DNA from: Haemonchus contortus
Lineage: Eukaryota > Nematoda > Chromadorea > Rhabditida > Trichostrongylidae
DNA: 64,000 bases
Direction: 5' to 3'
NCBI GenBank assembly: GCA_000469685.2
Contig: LS997565.1
Coordinates: forward strand, 27,883,645 to 27,947,644
Shown in pieces: positions 11,455-24,250 of this stretch. The translations under genes were made by a program, and so were the position numbers. Under the pieces are notes generated by a model. The model was not told the DNA's origin and searched no databases. It worked only from the letters and a program-made list of their open reading frames with translations. The number at the start of each line of letters is the position of its first letter. The first letter of the stretch is position 1.

Positions 11455-12260
11455 CTGCAACCAAAATAAGTAAGCACTGCATGCGTTCGGGGAAGCAGAT
11501 GGTGACCGAAGCGCAACGTACGTTGCATCTGTTATCAGTGGTAATAAAACTTCATCCAACATCTATGCCACCTCGAAAATTGCGCTTAAAATTCACAAAC
11601 CTAATCTACTTTGTACATACGCGAAAACACCAATTTTGAAGGGATTCAGCATTCTCTGCTGTTTTCGTGAATCGAGGAGGCCGAACGCATCTTGCTATTT
11701 GATCCTGGAGCAATTTTTACGGAACTACTAAGGCCGTAATTCTTGAACTGCTGTAAATTTGTGTGCTCTACTGTTGTCATTCATCCGTCAGCTGTTCATT
11801 ACTTAGAAAAAACAAGGAATTGTTTTTGGACAAGGGAATAGTCATTTTCCAGAGCAGCTCGTCAAAAGAAACAGCACCAGGAAAACTTTATAGGATTTCG
11901 ATTTAAGAATCTTCCCATAATGCAGAGAGGTGCATGGATCTACAGTCGAGTCAAAAGGCTCGTTTCACGATCATTCTAAGATAATTAATGAAATAATGAA
12001 AGCTATGATGCAGAGTAGTACAAAACTAGCAGAGAGAGATCGAAACTCGGCGGATTCCAAGAATAACCGAATATTTGTTCCCGTCGACTTTTGCTCAAGG
12101 CTCACAAGCCCTGTTCAGCAAAGTGCGTACTGGAGAGAAAAAAAAAGATTTTCCCTTCTATTTCACTAACCTTAACTGTTTCATTTCCTCCTACTTCCAC
12201 TAGTTCAACTCTGAAAGCGTCAGATGCTTCCGCCTAAATTCAGGCAAATTACTCGGGTTT
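11455..12260. other. Unassigned DNA
   Basis: No feature recognised beyond short open frames. Confidence 0.35.
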
Positions 12261-13672
12261 ATGGCACAGTTCGTGATAATTTTGATCACCATTCTTAGAT
12301 CGAAAAGCGGATGTATTCGTTGAGAGTTGTGCATCGTCGACGAAGAAAGGGAAGAATTTGGCGAAGTTTGGTAAATAGTAAATCCAATGTTTCAAAAAAA
12401 GTAGTAAGAAGGGGGTTGTGAGATGATGCGGTAGTGGTAATCGGACGAGACTTCATTCGAAGCAATCGCACAGAGAGCCGGCTACATCGAGCCAAAATTG
12501 CCCAAAGTTGCTTTTCACTGTCCCCAGGGTCATGCAAGTTATTTGAACTTCTCACTATAGGTTCCTTTGTGATACTTGCAGTGTACTATATCGGGTATTA
12601 TTTCATATTCGGAGAATTGGAAATTTATTTTCCAACAATAGAAAGGTCGAGGAACCAAAGTAGAGAAGAAGCTCCACTCAACTGAAAATGCGCAACGGAA
12701 TTTGTCCATTCATCCGCTTTGAATAAAACAAAGTTGTCGACTGGGAGACGACAAAAAGTCTCTAATTGGAAATAACGTTCACCAAACATTCGAATGCCTT
12801 CACGGAACGGCCAGAGTTCTGGAATAAAGACGTCATCGACGAGGTATAGTTTAATCGCTTCGACATCTTCGGAACACTCGTACCGCTTGGTTGCATGTTT
12901 GAACCGCGTTCACTCAAATGGCCTACTGGTCGTCTTTATCTGCGGTGGTTTGTGCCTGCCAGACTAGGCCACCTATGAGGGGGAGCGGGTGAAACATCGC
13001 AGGAAACACGCACCTTTCACGATCAATGCATCACTAAGTATAACGAACAATGTCGTATCCGCATACTTGTGGTGGGCACACTGCTGACTCACGGACGAGA
13101 ACGGTATCTTCACATTGATAACGTCTTAGTGACGGCATCTAGTCAGGAAGAGGCAAATGAAAATATAGAAATTGAACGATTGCGACACAGCATGACCCCA
13201 TGAAATAAATCTTTATGAGCTACAACTTTGGTTTTATAAATTTAAAAGTAACGACGTCAAGTTATTATATTGAGGAGACGAGATCGAAAGCAGAAAGTAC
13301 GATGATTTTGGAGTACCATACCTCCTTTCGCACGTCCGGACATTGCGACGATCGAACAGTAGTGATACTCTCGAGTGAGATGGAGATGGATAGAATTTCG
13401 AGTAGCTAGTTCCACATGAATAATTTAAGGGGTATATTATATCGATAATAAAGTCATCAAACCAGTAGTAGAACCATGTCTTGGACGAAATGATGACGAC
13501 AAAAGTTGCATGGAATTAGTATTTGGAAAAGCTACATAAATGTGTAAGCCGTTGCGTATAGTAAGCTGTCTGCGTGTAACTTGTACGTCTTGTTCCTTGG
13601 GCTATCCTTGGAGGTTACAAGTTCATTCCAAGGAGAAATCTTGGAAGCCATGTTTATCGTGAATTGTGCCTT
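12261..13672. mobile_element. MITE-like element, related ends, enlarged copy
   Basis: The left end ATGGCACAGTTCGTGATAATT and right end TTTATCGTGAATTGTGCCTT match the family termini. The 1.4-kb interior is longer than other copies and holds unrelated DNA (about 12700-13600), probably later insertions I cannot delimit. The right 50 bp (CAAGGAGAAATCTTGGAAGCC) match family B ends at 41.9 and 3.4 kb. Confidence 0.55.
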
Positions 13673-13870
13673 CAAGAATCATTCCTCTACAAAGGATCCA
13701 TAAATTCAGCAGCCCTTTTCTGATCAAGCAAAAACGTCCACTCCGTTCCTTTCCCAAAACAAACGTCCACTTCGTTCCTTTCCCAAAACCACAAAGAAAT
13801 GAACGAACTGCTGGAGGTGAACGCAAAACGGGAATCGAAAGTGGTTCTTGGAGTTTTCCTCTATGGTGAC

Positions 13871-14782
13871 TGTCGTGTTCGGACGACTTAAAGGACGGCC
13901 TGGCCGTGGCGCGCCCGTAGTCCTGCTGGGAGGGCACCGTACGCTGCAGAGAGCTAGAGTTTGCCACGAGGCGGCGGACTCTAGCCGCTATCGGCGTTTG
14001 CATCATTCATTCGCCATCGTGTCAACGCCGTAGCCGCCTGCTTTCGACAACTCCTGTGCCTTTCAATGTCAGTAACATCAACGTAGCCCCCAATGGGCTC
14101 ATACCACCACATCTATGCCATCTCTAAGGGGTGCCAAGCTGCACGGTATGAAACTGAATGGAACCAGCTTGAAAGATGGTCTGTAGCAATCAAGGACCTG
14201 AATGCAGCATAACCGAAAAGGAGGTGGGAGGGCTTGGGTGGGACCCGGATGAGGATGACATCGAATCGTACCCAGACCGTAGGTTATGGTGTGGTTATAT
14301 TCATGTATATATTTCTTTGCCTTTTTCTCATAGTATTTTCTCATAGCATTCTCGTAGTAATTTTTCCATATTGCCTTTTCCATTTGACCGTATTTAATCA
14401 TCCATTTCAGATCGAACGTAGTTCATTATAAAATGTGTATTCTATATGTGTGCTGGTAATACGTAGGATGTCGGTGACACCATTTATACCGCAGTTATTC
14501 TTGGCATGCAGAGGATAACCACGTAGGCCCTGTTTGAATCGTGAGTCCCCTGTCCGAGGGAGCTCGGCGCTGGGCTAGCAACCCACGAAGCGTACTGCGG
14601 AGGCAGTACCATCTCGTATGAGCTCGCAAGGGAGACTGAGGCAGCCTCAGGCCTACCAAGTCCGTGAGGCAGTTGAATACGAGCATGGCGAGCGGGCAGA
14701 AGACCCCGGTCACCTAGCTCACGCCGCCGAGGACGCCCTGTCGAGCAACCACCGACGCAGAAGGTCTCGGAGGACGTCACCG
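13871..14782. repeat. Dispersed ~912-bp repeat, left copy
   Basis: Nearly identical, in the same orientation, to 33486-34396. Shared landmarks are AAGGACGGCCTGGCCGTGGC, the CGCCGTAGCC block, a CTCATAGTATTTTCTCATAG tract, and the GC-rich end GAGGACGCCCTGTCGAGCAA. In both copies a minus-strand frame begins MMQTPIAARVRRL. Its function is unknown. The ends lack TG/CA and no primer-binding or polypurine site adjoins them, so LTR identity is not supported. Confidence 0.85.
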
Positions 14783-14829
14783 TAATATAGTCGTAATCAT
14801 AAATACATCGTAAATACCATACGTATTAA

Positions 14830-15400
14830 ATTCAGTTGGTTAATGCCCTTATCAGTCGCTATCAGCTGTTATCAGGTTATCAGTCCCTACCATAGGCCGT
14901 CTACGATCCCACTATAGTCTAAATCACACGCCAAGTCAAGGCTCCACTATTAATGCCATTACTATAGTGGCCCTACGCTTTCCAGGATTTTCATTAGCTC
15001 TTATCAGTTTTATCAGCTCCTGGCCTGACACCAACCGTTCTCGATCCCGTCACCGAGTATCTACGATCCCGTCACATCTTACGTAACCTATTGAAATTCC
15101 AAGATTACATCATTGAAAGAAAGTGCGTTACAGATCTAGTGGCTCTCGCCTTCTATGGTTTCTTATCAGTCCCTATCAGTTGTTATCAGTCCCTGTCACC
15201 AATCATTAACGATCCCTTCACATCCCACATCACCTACCAAAGTGTCAAGACTTCATCGTTAATACAAAGGGAAATATGGGTCCTGCGGGTTTTGCCTTTC
15301 AAGGCTCCTTATCACTTTCTATCAATTGTTGTCACCTCCTACCCCCTACCATCAGTGTTCCCATCCTGTCATCCGTATTCTCTGCAAATTTGAATGTTCT
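14830..15400. repeat. Degenerate tandem repeat, four units of about 145-165 bp
   Basis: The motif CTTATCAGTCCCTATCAGTTGTTATCAG recurs in diverged form at about 14848, 15000, 15164 and 15309, each followed by a C-rich stretch containing ACGATCCC or similar. The spacing of roughly 150 bp indicates an old tandem array. The longest open frame here is a by-product of the repeat. Confidence 0.6.
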
Positions 15401-15894
15401 AGGCTCAGTGGGACAGGAGTTATGAATTTCCGGTCAGACAAACCTACGTCGGCCGCCAAAGGGGTTCGCCCTTCTCTCCACGTGGGATCTTAGCCCTCAT
15501 CCGCGTCGCCTTGAGTGGTCCAGGTTGGCGTGGGGACAGCGTGTATTCGTTGGGCTAAGGTCCTACGCGCGGGTGGGAGAAGTGGTTATTTACTACCCCT
15601 CCTGGAGGTTCACATTACTCCTTGTATCAGGCCACATGACGTATGCGTGGGTCAGAGGGCACGGGTTGTAGCTGTACTAATCTGTCCCCGTGAGCAGCCT
15701 ACTACTTCGGGATCCCGTAGTACGTTTGGTTGTTCGCGTCATCTCCGGTTCGCCTGGCCAGCGTGGCGCCTCGCATTCTCGTATACCGCCGAGCGGAGCC
15801 ATCGGCCGATAGTTTCCCTCCGGCTCAGGACACATCCATTGTAGTCCCTTTTCAGATTGGGTACGGCAGTACCACCTCTTGCCAAGCGACCAGC
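15401..15894 (+). other. Leader region of BEL/Pao element 1 (possible LTR/UTR remnant)
   Basis: GC-rich non-coding sequence directly upstream of the BEL gag start. TGGCGCC at 15763 could be part of a primer-binding site, but no matching sequence is found downstream of the pol remnant, so no LTR can be assigned. Confidence 0.35.
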
Positions 15895-17118
15895 ATGTCC
15901 TCAATCGGCACATACAAGCAGAACCTGACAAAGGCAACAACAGCATGGAAGAATGTGAAAGGTAAGATTCCTCCTTCGGCGTTGGAACCCATAGCTGCGC
16001 CAGCCCCTCGCACGCGAAGCGCGCTCGAATCGCATTATGCCATCATCGATTCGCACGCAGCACAAGTCCGCTCCGCGTTGCGCACACTCGTCGAGAAGCG
16101 TCAAGCGTTCAGGATTTGGTCAGGGATGCAGGCGACCAGGATACCGCAAGCGAAGAACATCACGCCTTTCTTCAGAATTCGCGCGTAGATGAGACAATAT
16201 TAGAGGCACAGGGTCTCTTGCTACGTCTAGATACGCGTATGGATGAACTTAAAGCGCTTATCCATGACTGCCATACTCAATTCTACCAGGGGTAACGCAA
16301 GACGTAGGAAGTCAACAACACCGACGAGTGTACTCAGCCTCAGCATCTAGCGCAAGCACGCAGACTAATTCCTTTGTGTTACTGCAGCGTCCGCATGACG
16401 CATCTAGCCTATTTTCGCATGCAATGTCGCCCTCTAATCCATCTCATAGTGGTTCGACGTCAGCGTATCAAGCCGTACAGCTGGGTAAACTCACGCTTGA
16501 ACCATTCCCAGGGGACATTACGAAGTTCCTTAGGTTTTGACGTACATTCGAGCTAGCAGTACAAACGATTTTTGTATTTGCAAGGCCTACTTAAAGACGA
16601 GGCCTGTATTGTTTCCAGGACCTCGATCCGCCGATATTGTTCTCCAGGACCTCTATCCGGAAGGGTGTAACTACATGGAGGTGGTGAACGCTCTGAAGGG
16701 GAGGTACGATCGCCCTCACAAGGCGCGTGCCACCCTTTATAGACAGCTTCACCAGCTTAAGGTAGCTCGCAATGTCGGATCGGATCATCGAAACACTCAG
16801 TTCCGCCTTTCAGGCATTCTCCATGGTTTACGCAGATACGATAATTTTCGTTCAATTTTACCTATTATAGACTTAGTTAAAGGTAAATTTCCAGCGGAAA
16901 TCCAGCAGAAGCTGCATGATCTCGTATTCCAAAGTCAACAGGAATTCGATCTCGATCAGATCATGAAGCAGCTCGTCAACATCATCGCGTCCAAGTAGAA
17001 GTTCGAAGACTCCACCACGCTTAGAGATGACTGCACTGTCAGCTCCTCGAGTCATCAGCGTAGTTCGTCACGTTCTCCATCGGTATCACGACGATCGCGC
17101 AGTCCACCTCGGTGTTGT
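15895..17118 (+). pseudogene. BEL/Pao gag, 5' part
   Basis: The start at 15895 gives a frame beginning MSSIGTYKQNLTKATTAW, typical of BEL gag N-termini, followed by a helical region. After frameshifts near 16190 and 16540 comes the Pao-type gag domain (DUF1759-like) with KLTLEPFPGDITKFLRF at about 16483, then DLYPEGCNYMEVVNALKGRYD and a matrix/capsid-like stretch to about 16990. The frame then changes again and runs into an Arg/Ser-rich segment ending with the first cysteines of a zinc knuckle, where the gypsy element is inserted. At least three frame changes make it non-functional. Confidence 0.8.
17115..17118. repeat. Target-site duplication (TTGT), left
   Basis: TTGT precedes the gypsy element and is repeated at 24923-24926 directly after it. 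The 4-bp size fits Ty3/gypsy integration. Confidence 0.85.
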
Positions 17119-17452
17119 TGTAATGGAGCTTTGTGGGCTCCGGTGTATAAGTGTGGGTAAACTGTAGATTTACTCACCCTTTATTGGCGAACAGCACAAT
17201 AAGATAGGCGGGAAGATAACCGGGTCGATGCCCTCGTCGATGAAGTAGTCGATGTCCACAAGCGACCAAGTGAACCCTTATATAGGAATTCTGAGCGCGC
17301 CCAAAATTGATTGCGCGGGAGTAAACGTGTGGTCAAACAATTGATCAACAGAATGATCACGAACCCGAATTAGAAACAATAACAGTGCAATAACAGTTAA
17401 TACAGGTAAATCGTTAGTATGGAGGGATTGTGTTGGGGGTCCATCCTTTACA
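17119..17452 (-). repeat. 3' LTR of the gypsy element (334 bp)
   Basis: Same sequence as 24586-24922 except that 3 bp are lost in a small replaced tract near 17256 (TCC against AATACC). On the minus strand it holds a TATATAAG box and an AATAAA polyadenylation signal (17180-17185). Confidence 0.95.
17180..17185 (-). promoter_or_regulatory. Polyadenylation signal AATAAA in the 3' LTR
   Basis: AATAAA on the minus strand lies about 60 bp before the end of the LTR, downstream of the TATA box, where an R-region polyadenylation signal is expected. Confidence 0.55.
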
Positions 17453-20305
17453 CGCCCCCGACGGCTTGTGTATCCGACAGCGATTTGTTTGCTTCATCTT
17501 GTGCGCAACTTCGTGACGTTTCTGCTTCACATCTTTTACATAGTAGGCTTGGAATCCTTGATGTTTTCTCTTTTCTTTTTCCACTGCGGTGGCGTCCTTG
17601 TTGGCGGTGTTGTTGGCGTTGACGTTGCGTTGGCTGGATTTGAGTTCGAACTGCGGTAGTACTAGCACATTTGAAGCGATGTCGGCGATCTGGTTTAAAA
17701 ATATTCTACATTGCCATGGCATGAGTCTGTCTTCGCCTTTTCTGGGCTGGATTCCGAGACTTATTGCGGGATGTTTCATCGGGATTTCTTCGCCGATGGT
17801 GCTGTAAAAGTCGACTATTCTTGCCTCGAACCCTCTTGCAGGCCCAGATAAGAAATCTGCCATTTTCTTACAGACTGTTCCGATGAGTCTCCATTCAGAT
17901 TCCCTGTTCATTTCGAAAGGGGGTGGAAACAACTCCATCGTCCCGCCACATTGAAGATGTCTTTCCACAGCATGCTGTACGAGGAGCATATGCTGTGTAT
18001 TTGGAACTTCATTCGGCCACACCCAGACAAGGGCAGACGAAATACTTTGCTTTTGGAGCTGGTCCGCCAAATCTCCGAAGTGGCTATACACAATGAATTT
18101 CACGGTCGCGGGCTCCAAAAGGTCAGTCATCACTCTGGCAAACTGTTTGGGGAGAGCGACCATTATGGGATTTCCGGGCATATCATCCGTCGACTCCGTG
18201 CTTATTTGCGATCTTCGTGCCATCGCCATTCTATAGTAGAGCTCGATGTCATAACCCGGGTTTGTAGCGAATAACGGCGGATGCGACAATTCGACGTCCT
18301 CTTTTTCCTTCACGGCAGAAGCGAATTCATAGCAAAATTTGCTGTGCGCGTGGATCGCGGTCGCTAATCCATGAATCGTCAGGTATTTTGAGTCCTTGTT
18401 CAACAACTCTGCTTCTTTGCGTTCTTCTCCCCAGTGTGGGTGTAGCGCTATTGACGTTACGTTGGCCATTTCAAACAGATTCTCCACTGGCTTGGACCGC
18501 GCCAGGTCACAGCGGAGCCCCGGCAAGCCAACTTGAGCTCTCGTGTTGAATATTCCGCATTGACAAGGATACAGTAGGTGGAGCGGGTCGAATCGTGGGT
18601 CTCCAACCTCGACTCTGAAAGAAGTACGATTAGCTGATACCCTACCATCCACCTTTTTGGGTCTACCCCTCTTAGCTCTACGCCTATTTGTAACTACCGG
18701 TTCGTTGTCTATGCCCGGTGGCAACTTCCGGAGTTGGTCAAAGGGGATACACAGCGGGTCTTTATTCCCAGTAATGGCCGTTATTGTGGCGCTATTATCA
18801 CTAACTCCCAAGACTCTGAATGGTCCGGTCCATTCATTCACTAGCTTGGGATGGCACGTGTTTCCCTTTTCGGTGGGTACCCGCATGTAGACCCTGTCAC
18901 CCGTTTTGAGGGGATTAGCCACCACGTTATGGTTTCTATCGTAACTTTTCTTCATGGCTTCGCGCTCTTTCTCATTCTTTTCTCGCGCATTTTGCCAGGC
19001 TATTTTCGTTCCCGCGACTGGCTCTTGAACGTAGTCGTCGAAATCAACCATGTATGGTGTTACTTCACGTTCTGTTACCGTTTCCCACGGTACCTTGGCA
19101 TCGAATCCGTGCATGAGGAAGAAAGGGGATTCACCTGTTGCTTCGTGCGCTGCTGTATTATATGCTATCATACAGTGGGGAAGCAATTTGTCCCATTCCT
19201 GGGGGACTTCCACCTTTTTCCTTAGTAGTCCAATTATGGTCCTGTTGAACCGTTCCGTTATGCCGTTCTCACGTGGGTTGTAACCCTTTGTGAAGATCTG
19301 CCGGATACCCATGATAGATGCTAACTCAGACATCAACTTATTATCGAATTCTCCTCCTTGGTCGGAGAGAATACACTTCGGTATGCGGCATCCGTCTGCC
19401 ATCCAGCGTTCGAAAAGCGTGCGCGCTATTGTTTCCGCTGATTTCGAGGCGACGGGGTATGCTCCTCCAAATTTGGTGAAGTGATCGATTACTGACAAGA
19501 TGTACTTGTTCCCGCTGGAAGTGGGTCCCATTTCCAAAAGGTCCACGCCTATCATCTCGGATGGCCGTGTTGACGCTATTGGTTTCAGTGGTGGTGTCAT
19601 CTGTGACTGCGCATTGAACAGGGTGCACTTTTTACACTCTTCTGTCCACAGTCGCACGTCTCTGGTCATATTTTCCCAAAAAACTCTCTTGCTCAATTCT
19701 CGCAGTACCTTTCTGGCTCCGAAATGGCCTGCCAATAGCGCAGAATGAGCATCATTGAAAACTTGCTTTCTGAAAACCTTCGGGACCACTCTCCTCACGT
19801 TTTCTTTGTCCAGGACGCACAGATATCCGTCTTGAAACATGAAATCGGCTACTTTCATCTTCCGGATTTGATTTGGAAAGACTACCTCCTCTGAGAGCAT
19901 GCCATGCTCGAGTGCGGTAATCACCTTTCCATATATGGCATCCTGCCTGAGTTCTCGCGTCCACTCGGGTTCTTCCGTTGTGGAGGCGACTATCAACTCG
20001 TTTGGAATGCTAGTATTTTCTTCCAGAGTTGCCGCGTCTACCGCTCCTCTGCTCAGCGCGTCGGCAACCCTGTTCGCAGCTCCTTTGACATACACAAATT
20101 TTATATTGTATGCCTGCAACTCCAGTGCCCAGCGAAGTACCCGCGCCGATACATTCGAGCGTGTGAACAAAGCTGTCAATGGTTGGTGATCCGTATAAAC
20201 ATGGATAGGTAACCCGTATACGAACATATGGAACCTTCGCAATGCTGTAACTACAGCAAGTGCTTCCAAATCTGTGATATGATAGTTGCGTTCGCTCTTG
20301 TTCAA
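17414..20305 (-). CDS. Gypsy pol, RNase H end + integrase + unidentified C-terminal region
   Basis: 963 codons, in frame with the upstream segments and separated from them by TGA 20306-20308. Residues 1-80 finish RNase H (ITDLEAL with the catalytic Glu, YTDHQPL with Asp). The integrase zinc domain has H187, H194, C224 and C227. The catalytic core has D255, D315 and E351 (D,D35E), followed by the GPF motif at 494-496. Residues 541-552 are very basic and contain KRGRPKK, an AT-hook-like core. Residues 555-963 form a large extension without a transmembrane segment or known motif, ending in a Lys/Arg-rich tail. The last codons overlap the 3' LTR, as in many compact retroelements. The start shown is only the first codon after the stop; translation would come from the gag start. 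Confidence 0.92.
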   Translation of the reverse strand: MNKSERNYHITDLEALAVVTALRRFHMFVYGLPIHVYTDHQPLTALFTRSNVSARVLRWALELQAYNIKFVYVKGAANRVADALSRGAVDAATLEENTSIPNELIVASTTEEPEWTRELRQDAIYGKVITALEHGMLSEEVVFPNQIRKMKVADFMFQDGYLCVLDKENVRRVVPKVFRKQVFNDAHSALLAGHFGARKVLRELSKRVFWENMTRDVRLWTEECKKCTLFNAQSQMTPPLKPIASTRPSEMIGVDLLEMGPTSSGNKYILSVIDHFTKFGGAYPVASKSAETIARTLFERWMADGCRIPKCILSDQGGEFDNKLMSELASIMGIRQIFTKGYNPRENGITERFNRTIIGLLRKKVEVPQEWDKLLPHCMIAYNTAAHEATGESPFFLMHGFDAKVPWETVTEREVTPYMVDFDDYVQEPVAGTKIAWQNAREKNEKEREAMKKSYDRNHNVVANPLKTGDRVYMRVPTEKGNTCHPKLVNEWTGPFRVLGVSDNSATITAITGNKDPLCIPFDQLRKLPPGIDNEPVVTNRRRAKRGRPKKVDGRVSANRTSFRVEVGDPRFDPLHLLYPCQCGIFNTRAQVGLPGLRCDLARSKPVENLFEMANVTSIALHPHWGEERKEAELLNKDSKYLTIHGLATAIHAHSKFCYEFASAVKEKEDVELSHPPLFATNPGYDIELYYRMAMARRSQISTESTDDMPGNPIMVALPKQFARVMTDLLEPATVKFIVYSHFGDLADQLQKQSISSALVWVWPNEVPNTQHMLLVQHAVERHLQCGGTMELFPPPFEMNRESEWRLIGTVCKKMADFLSGPARGFEARIVDFYSTIGEEIPMKHPAISLGIQPRKGEDRLMPWQCRIFLNQIADIASNVLVLPQFELKSSQRNVNANNTANKDATAVEKEKRKHQGFQAYYVKDVKQKRHEVAHKMKQTNRCRIHKPSGACKGWTPNTIPPY
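17453..17465 (-). promoter_or_regulatory. Polypurine tract candidate
   Basis: In element orientation a G-rich stretch (GTCGGGGGCG) directly abuts the 3' LTR, the position of the plus-strand primer. Confidence 0.55.
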
Positions 20306-22222
20306 TCACTTCGACGCGAAGAATATCGGGTGTAGGAAGTTGTCGTCCCCTTTTTGGCTCAACACTGCACCTACACCTGAGTAGCTAGCATCTGTATGGA
20401 TGCAAAACGGCCTAGCTCCCGAACGCGCTCCTTCAATGTCTGGTTGTGCCAACACTGGTGTGGAAGTGAGGGCTTCTTTCAGCGTTTCAAAAGCATCAGT
20501 TCGCGACTTGGTCCATTCGAATTTGGTTCCCTCCGACGTCATTTCGTGGAGTGGAGCTGCGATTTTCGAAAACCGCAAAATGAATTTTCGGTAGTAGGAG
20601 CACATCCCTAAGAAAGTTTTCAGTTCCGAACGCGTCTGAGGCGTTGGATACTCGCGAATAGCTGAAATCTTCTTGGGATCCGCGTGCAGTCCATCTCTGT
20701 CTAGGACATGCCCCAAGAACTCGACCTTGGGTTCCATGAGTATGCACTTTTTGGGATTGAGCTTCAAGTTCGCTGAACGTAGTCTTTCGAGAACTTTCCC
20801 TAGCACTACCATATGACGCTCCTTGGTTGCGGTAGCTACGATGATGTCGTCAAGGTAGCACGAGACTTCATCTCCTTGCAATGAATGGAGCACAGAGTGC
20901 ATGAGCCTCTGGAATGCTGCTGGTGACGAAGCTAGTCCAAAAGGTAAAACTTTGAACTGGTATAGGCCTTCGGTTGTTGCGAACGCGCTTTTCTCTTTTG
21001 CGCCGTTCGCCAACATCATTTGCCAATATCCCGACGACAAATCCAAAGTTGAAAACCAACTTTTGCCCTTAAGGTTCTGTAAGATGGTGTCGATCGTCGG
21101 AAGGGGATGGCTGTCTATATGAGTGACCTGGTTCACTTTCCTATAGTCGACGCATAGGCGTAGTGAGCCATCTTTCTTGCGTACAAGGACTATGGGTGAA
21201 GACCATGGAGAACTGCTCGGTTCGATGATATTACGGTCTTGAAGATCCATCAAGATCTTCCGTAATTCCGCTCTTGCTGCGAGTGGTACAGGTCTCGCTT
21301 TCTGCTTTATTGGTTTCGCGGAGCCAGTCTGGATATCGTGTTCCACCAAATGCGTTTGCGTTAGTTCCTGATCTGTCACCGCAAACACATCTTGAAAATC
21401 TCTCACGTTGTTCTCCAGCAATTCACACCAGCTTCCTTCAGACTTATTCTGCTGCAGTAATCCTACAAGGACTTTCCAACGGTCACTCATTGGCGCGCTC
21501 GTGCGTTCAAGCATGTTTGCGCAATGCATGGGTGACTTTTCGATAATCACCCTCTGATCCCAACAACCAATCTTTTCCCCCGCTTGGAATACCTTGGCTT
21601 CATCTGTTGTATTGGTGACAGGTATGCTCAAGGTTTGCCCTGACTTGCAAACAGCATTGGGTATTAGGTCGCAGTCAGACCACAAAACCTGTGTGGATTT
21701 AGAGGGTCTGCCGCTTATTGGAACGTGCTTGGTTTCACCCGGTTTCAAGTACACTCTCGCGGCTATGGTAGCGCTGACTGGCTTAACTACCTCCTTTTTC
21801 TCCAGTTTCTCTACTTCCACCCTTTCACATGGGAAGCTTTTTGATGTACTTTTCCTAGGTTTACTCTTCGGAAGGGGAGCGGTCTGAGTAGCGGAAGCAC
21901 GCTTCTCAGAATCTTTGGACAGCGTCTGAACGCTCACCGAATTTCGTTTCATTTCTGCAGCTGGCTTCAGCAACGCTTGTAACCCGGTTGTACGTAGTAC
22001 GTTTGTCCCCAGTACGATTGTGTCGTCGTTCCCTCGTCTCACGAAAAATACTACTCGTCGTGAGGGTTCTTGTTGCAGTGCAAGACTGAGTCTCACAGCA
22101 CCCTTGAATGCCATTTTGCGACCCGAAGCATCGTAGATGTTTATCTTGTCATCCACTTTTACTTCCTCTACATCTGCATCTAGGTCAAAACCCGACTTGG
22201 CTGCATCCAGCAGCACTTGCAA
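20306..22222 (-). CDS. Gypsy pol, protease remainder + reverse transcriptase
   Basis: 638 codons between stop 22226-22228 and stop 20306-20308, in the same frame as gag. The beginning completes an aspartic protease fold (VLGTNVLRTTG near the flap/ILG region). A spacer rich in Lys/Ser/Pro follows, then a complete reverse transcriptase: a KDGSLRLCVDYRKVN motif, FSTLDLSSGYWQ with a catalytic Asp, LPFGLASSPAAFQRLM, and YLDDIIVAT with the catalytic Asp pair. The connection and first RNase H Asp (HTDASYSGVGA) come at the end, and the segment breaks after IFFASK. All RT catalytic residues are present. The break falls inside RNase H, so it is not a natural protein boundary. Confidence 0.92.
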   Translation of the reverse strand: MQVLLDAAKSGFDLDADVEEVKVDDKINIYDASGRKMAFKGAVRLSLALQQEPSRRVVFFVRRGNDDTIVLGTNVLRTTGLQALLKPAAEMKRNSVSVQTLSKDSEKRASATQTAPLPKSKPRKSTSKSFPCERVEVEKLEKKEVVKPVSATIAARVYLKPGETKHVPISGRPSKSTQVLWSDCDLIPNAVCKSGQTLSIPVTNTTDEAKVFQAGEKIGCWDQRVIIEKSPMHCANMLERTSAPMSDRWKVLVGLLQQNKSEGSWCELLENNVRDFQDVFAVTDQELTQTHLVEHDIQTGSAKPIKQKARPVPLAARAELRKILMDLQDRNIIEPSSSPWSSPIVLVRKKDGSLRLCVDYRKVNQVTHIDSHPLPTIDTILQNLKGKSWFSTLDLSSGYWQMMLANGAKEKSAFATTEGLYQFKVLPFGLASSPAAFQRLMHSVLHSLQGDEVSCYLDDIIVATATKERHMVVLGKVLERLRSANLKLNPKKCILMEPKVEFLGHVLDRDGLHADPKKISAIREYPTPQTRSELKTFLGMCSYYRKFILRFSKIAAPLHEMTSEGTKFEWTKSRTDAFETLKEALTSTPVLAQPDIEGARSGARPFCIHTDASYSGVGAVLSQKGDDNFLHPIFFASK

Positions 22223-22225
22223 TGG

Positions 22226-24250
<2,025 letters not shown>

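Noticed and set aside
14484..14780. Minus-strand frame repeated at 34098-34394 and rich in Arg/Leu
   Set aside because: Conservation between the copies is at the DNA level of a repeat; no domain, and the opposite strand is equally open.
15091..15393. 100-codon open frame
   Set aside because: Lies in the degenerate tandem repeat and its translation follows the repeat units.
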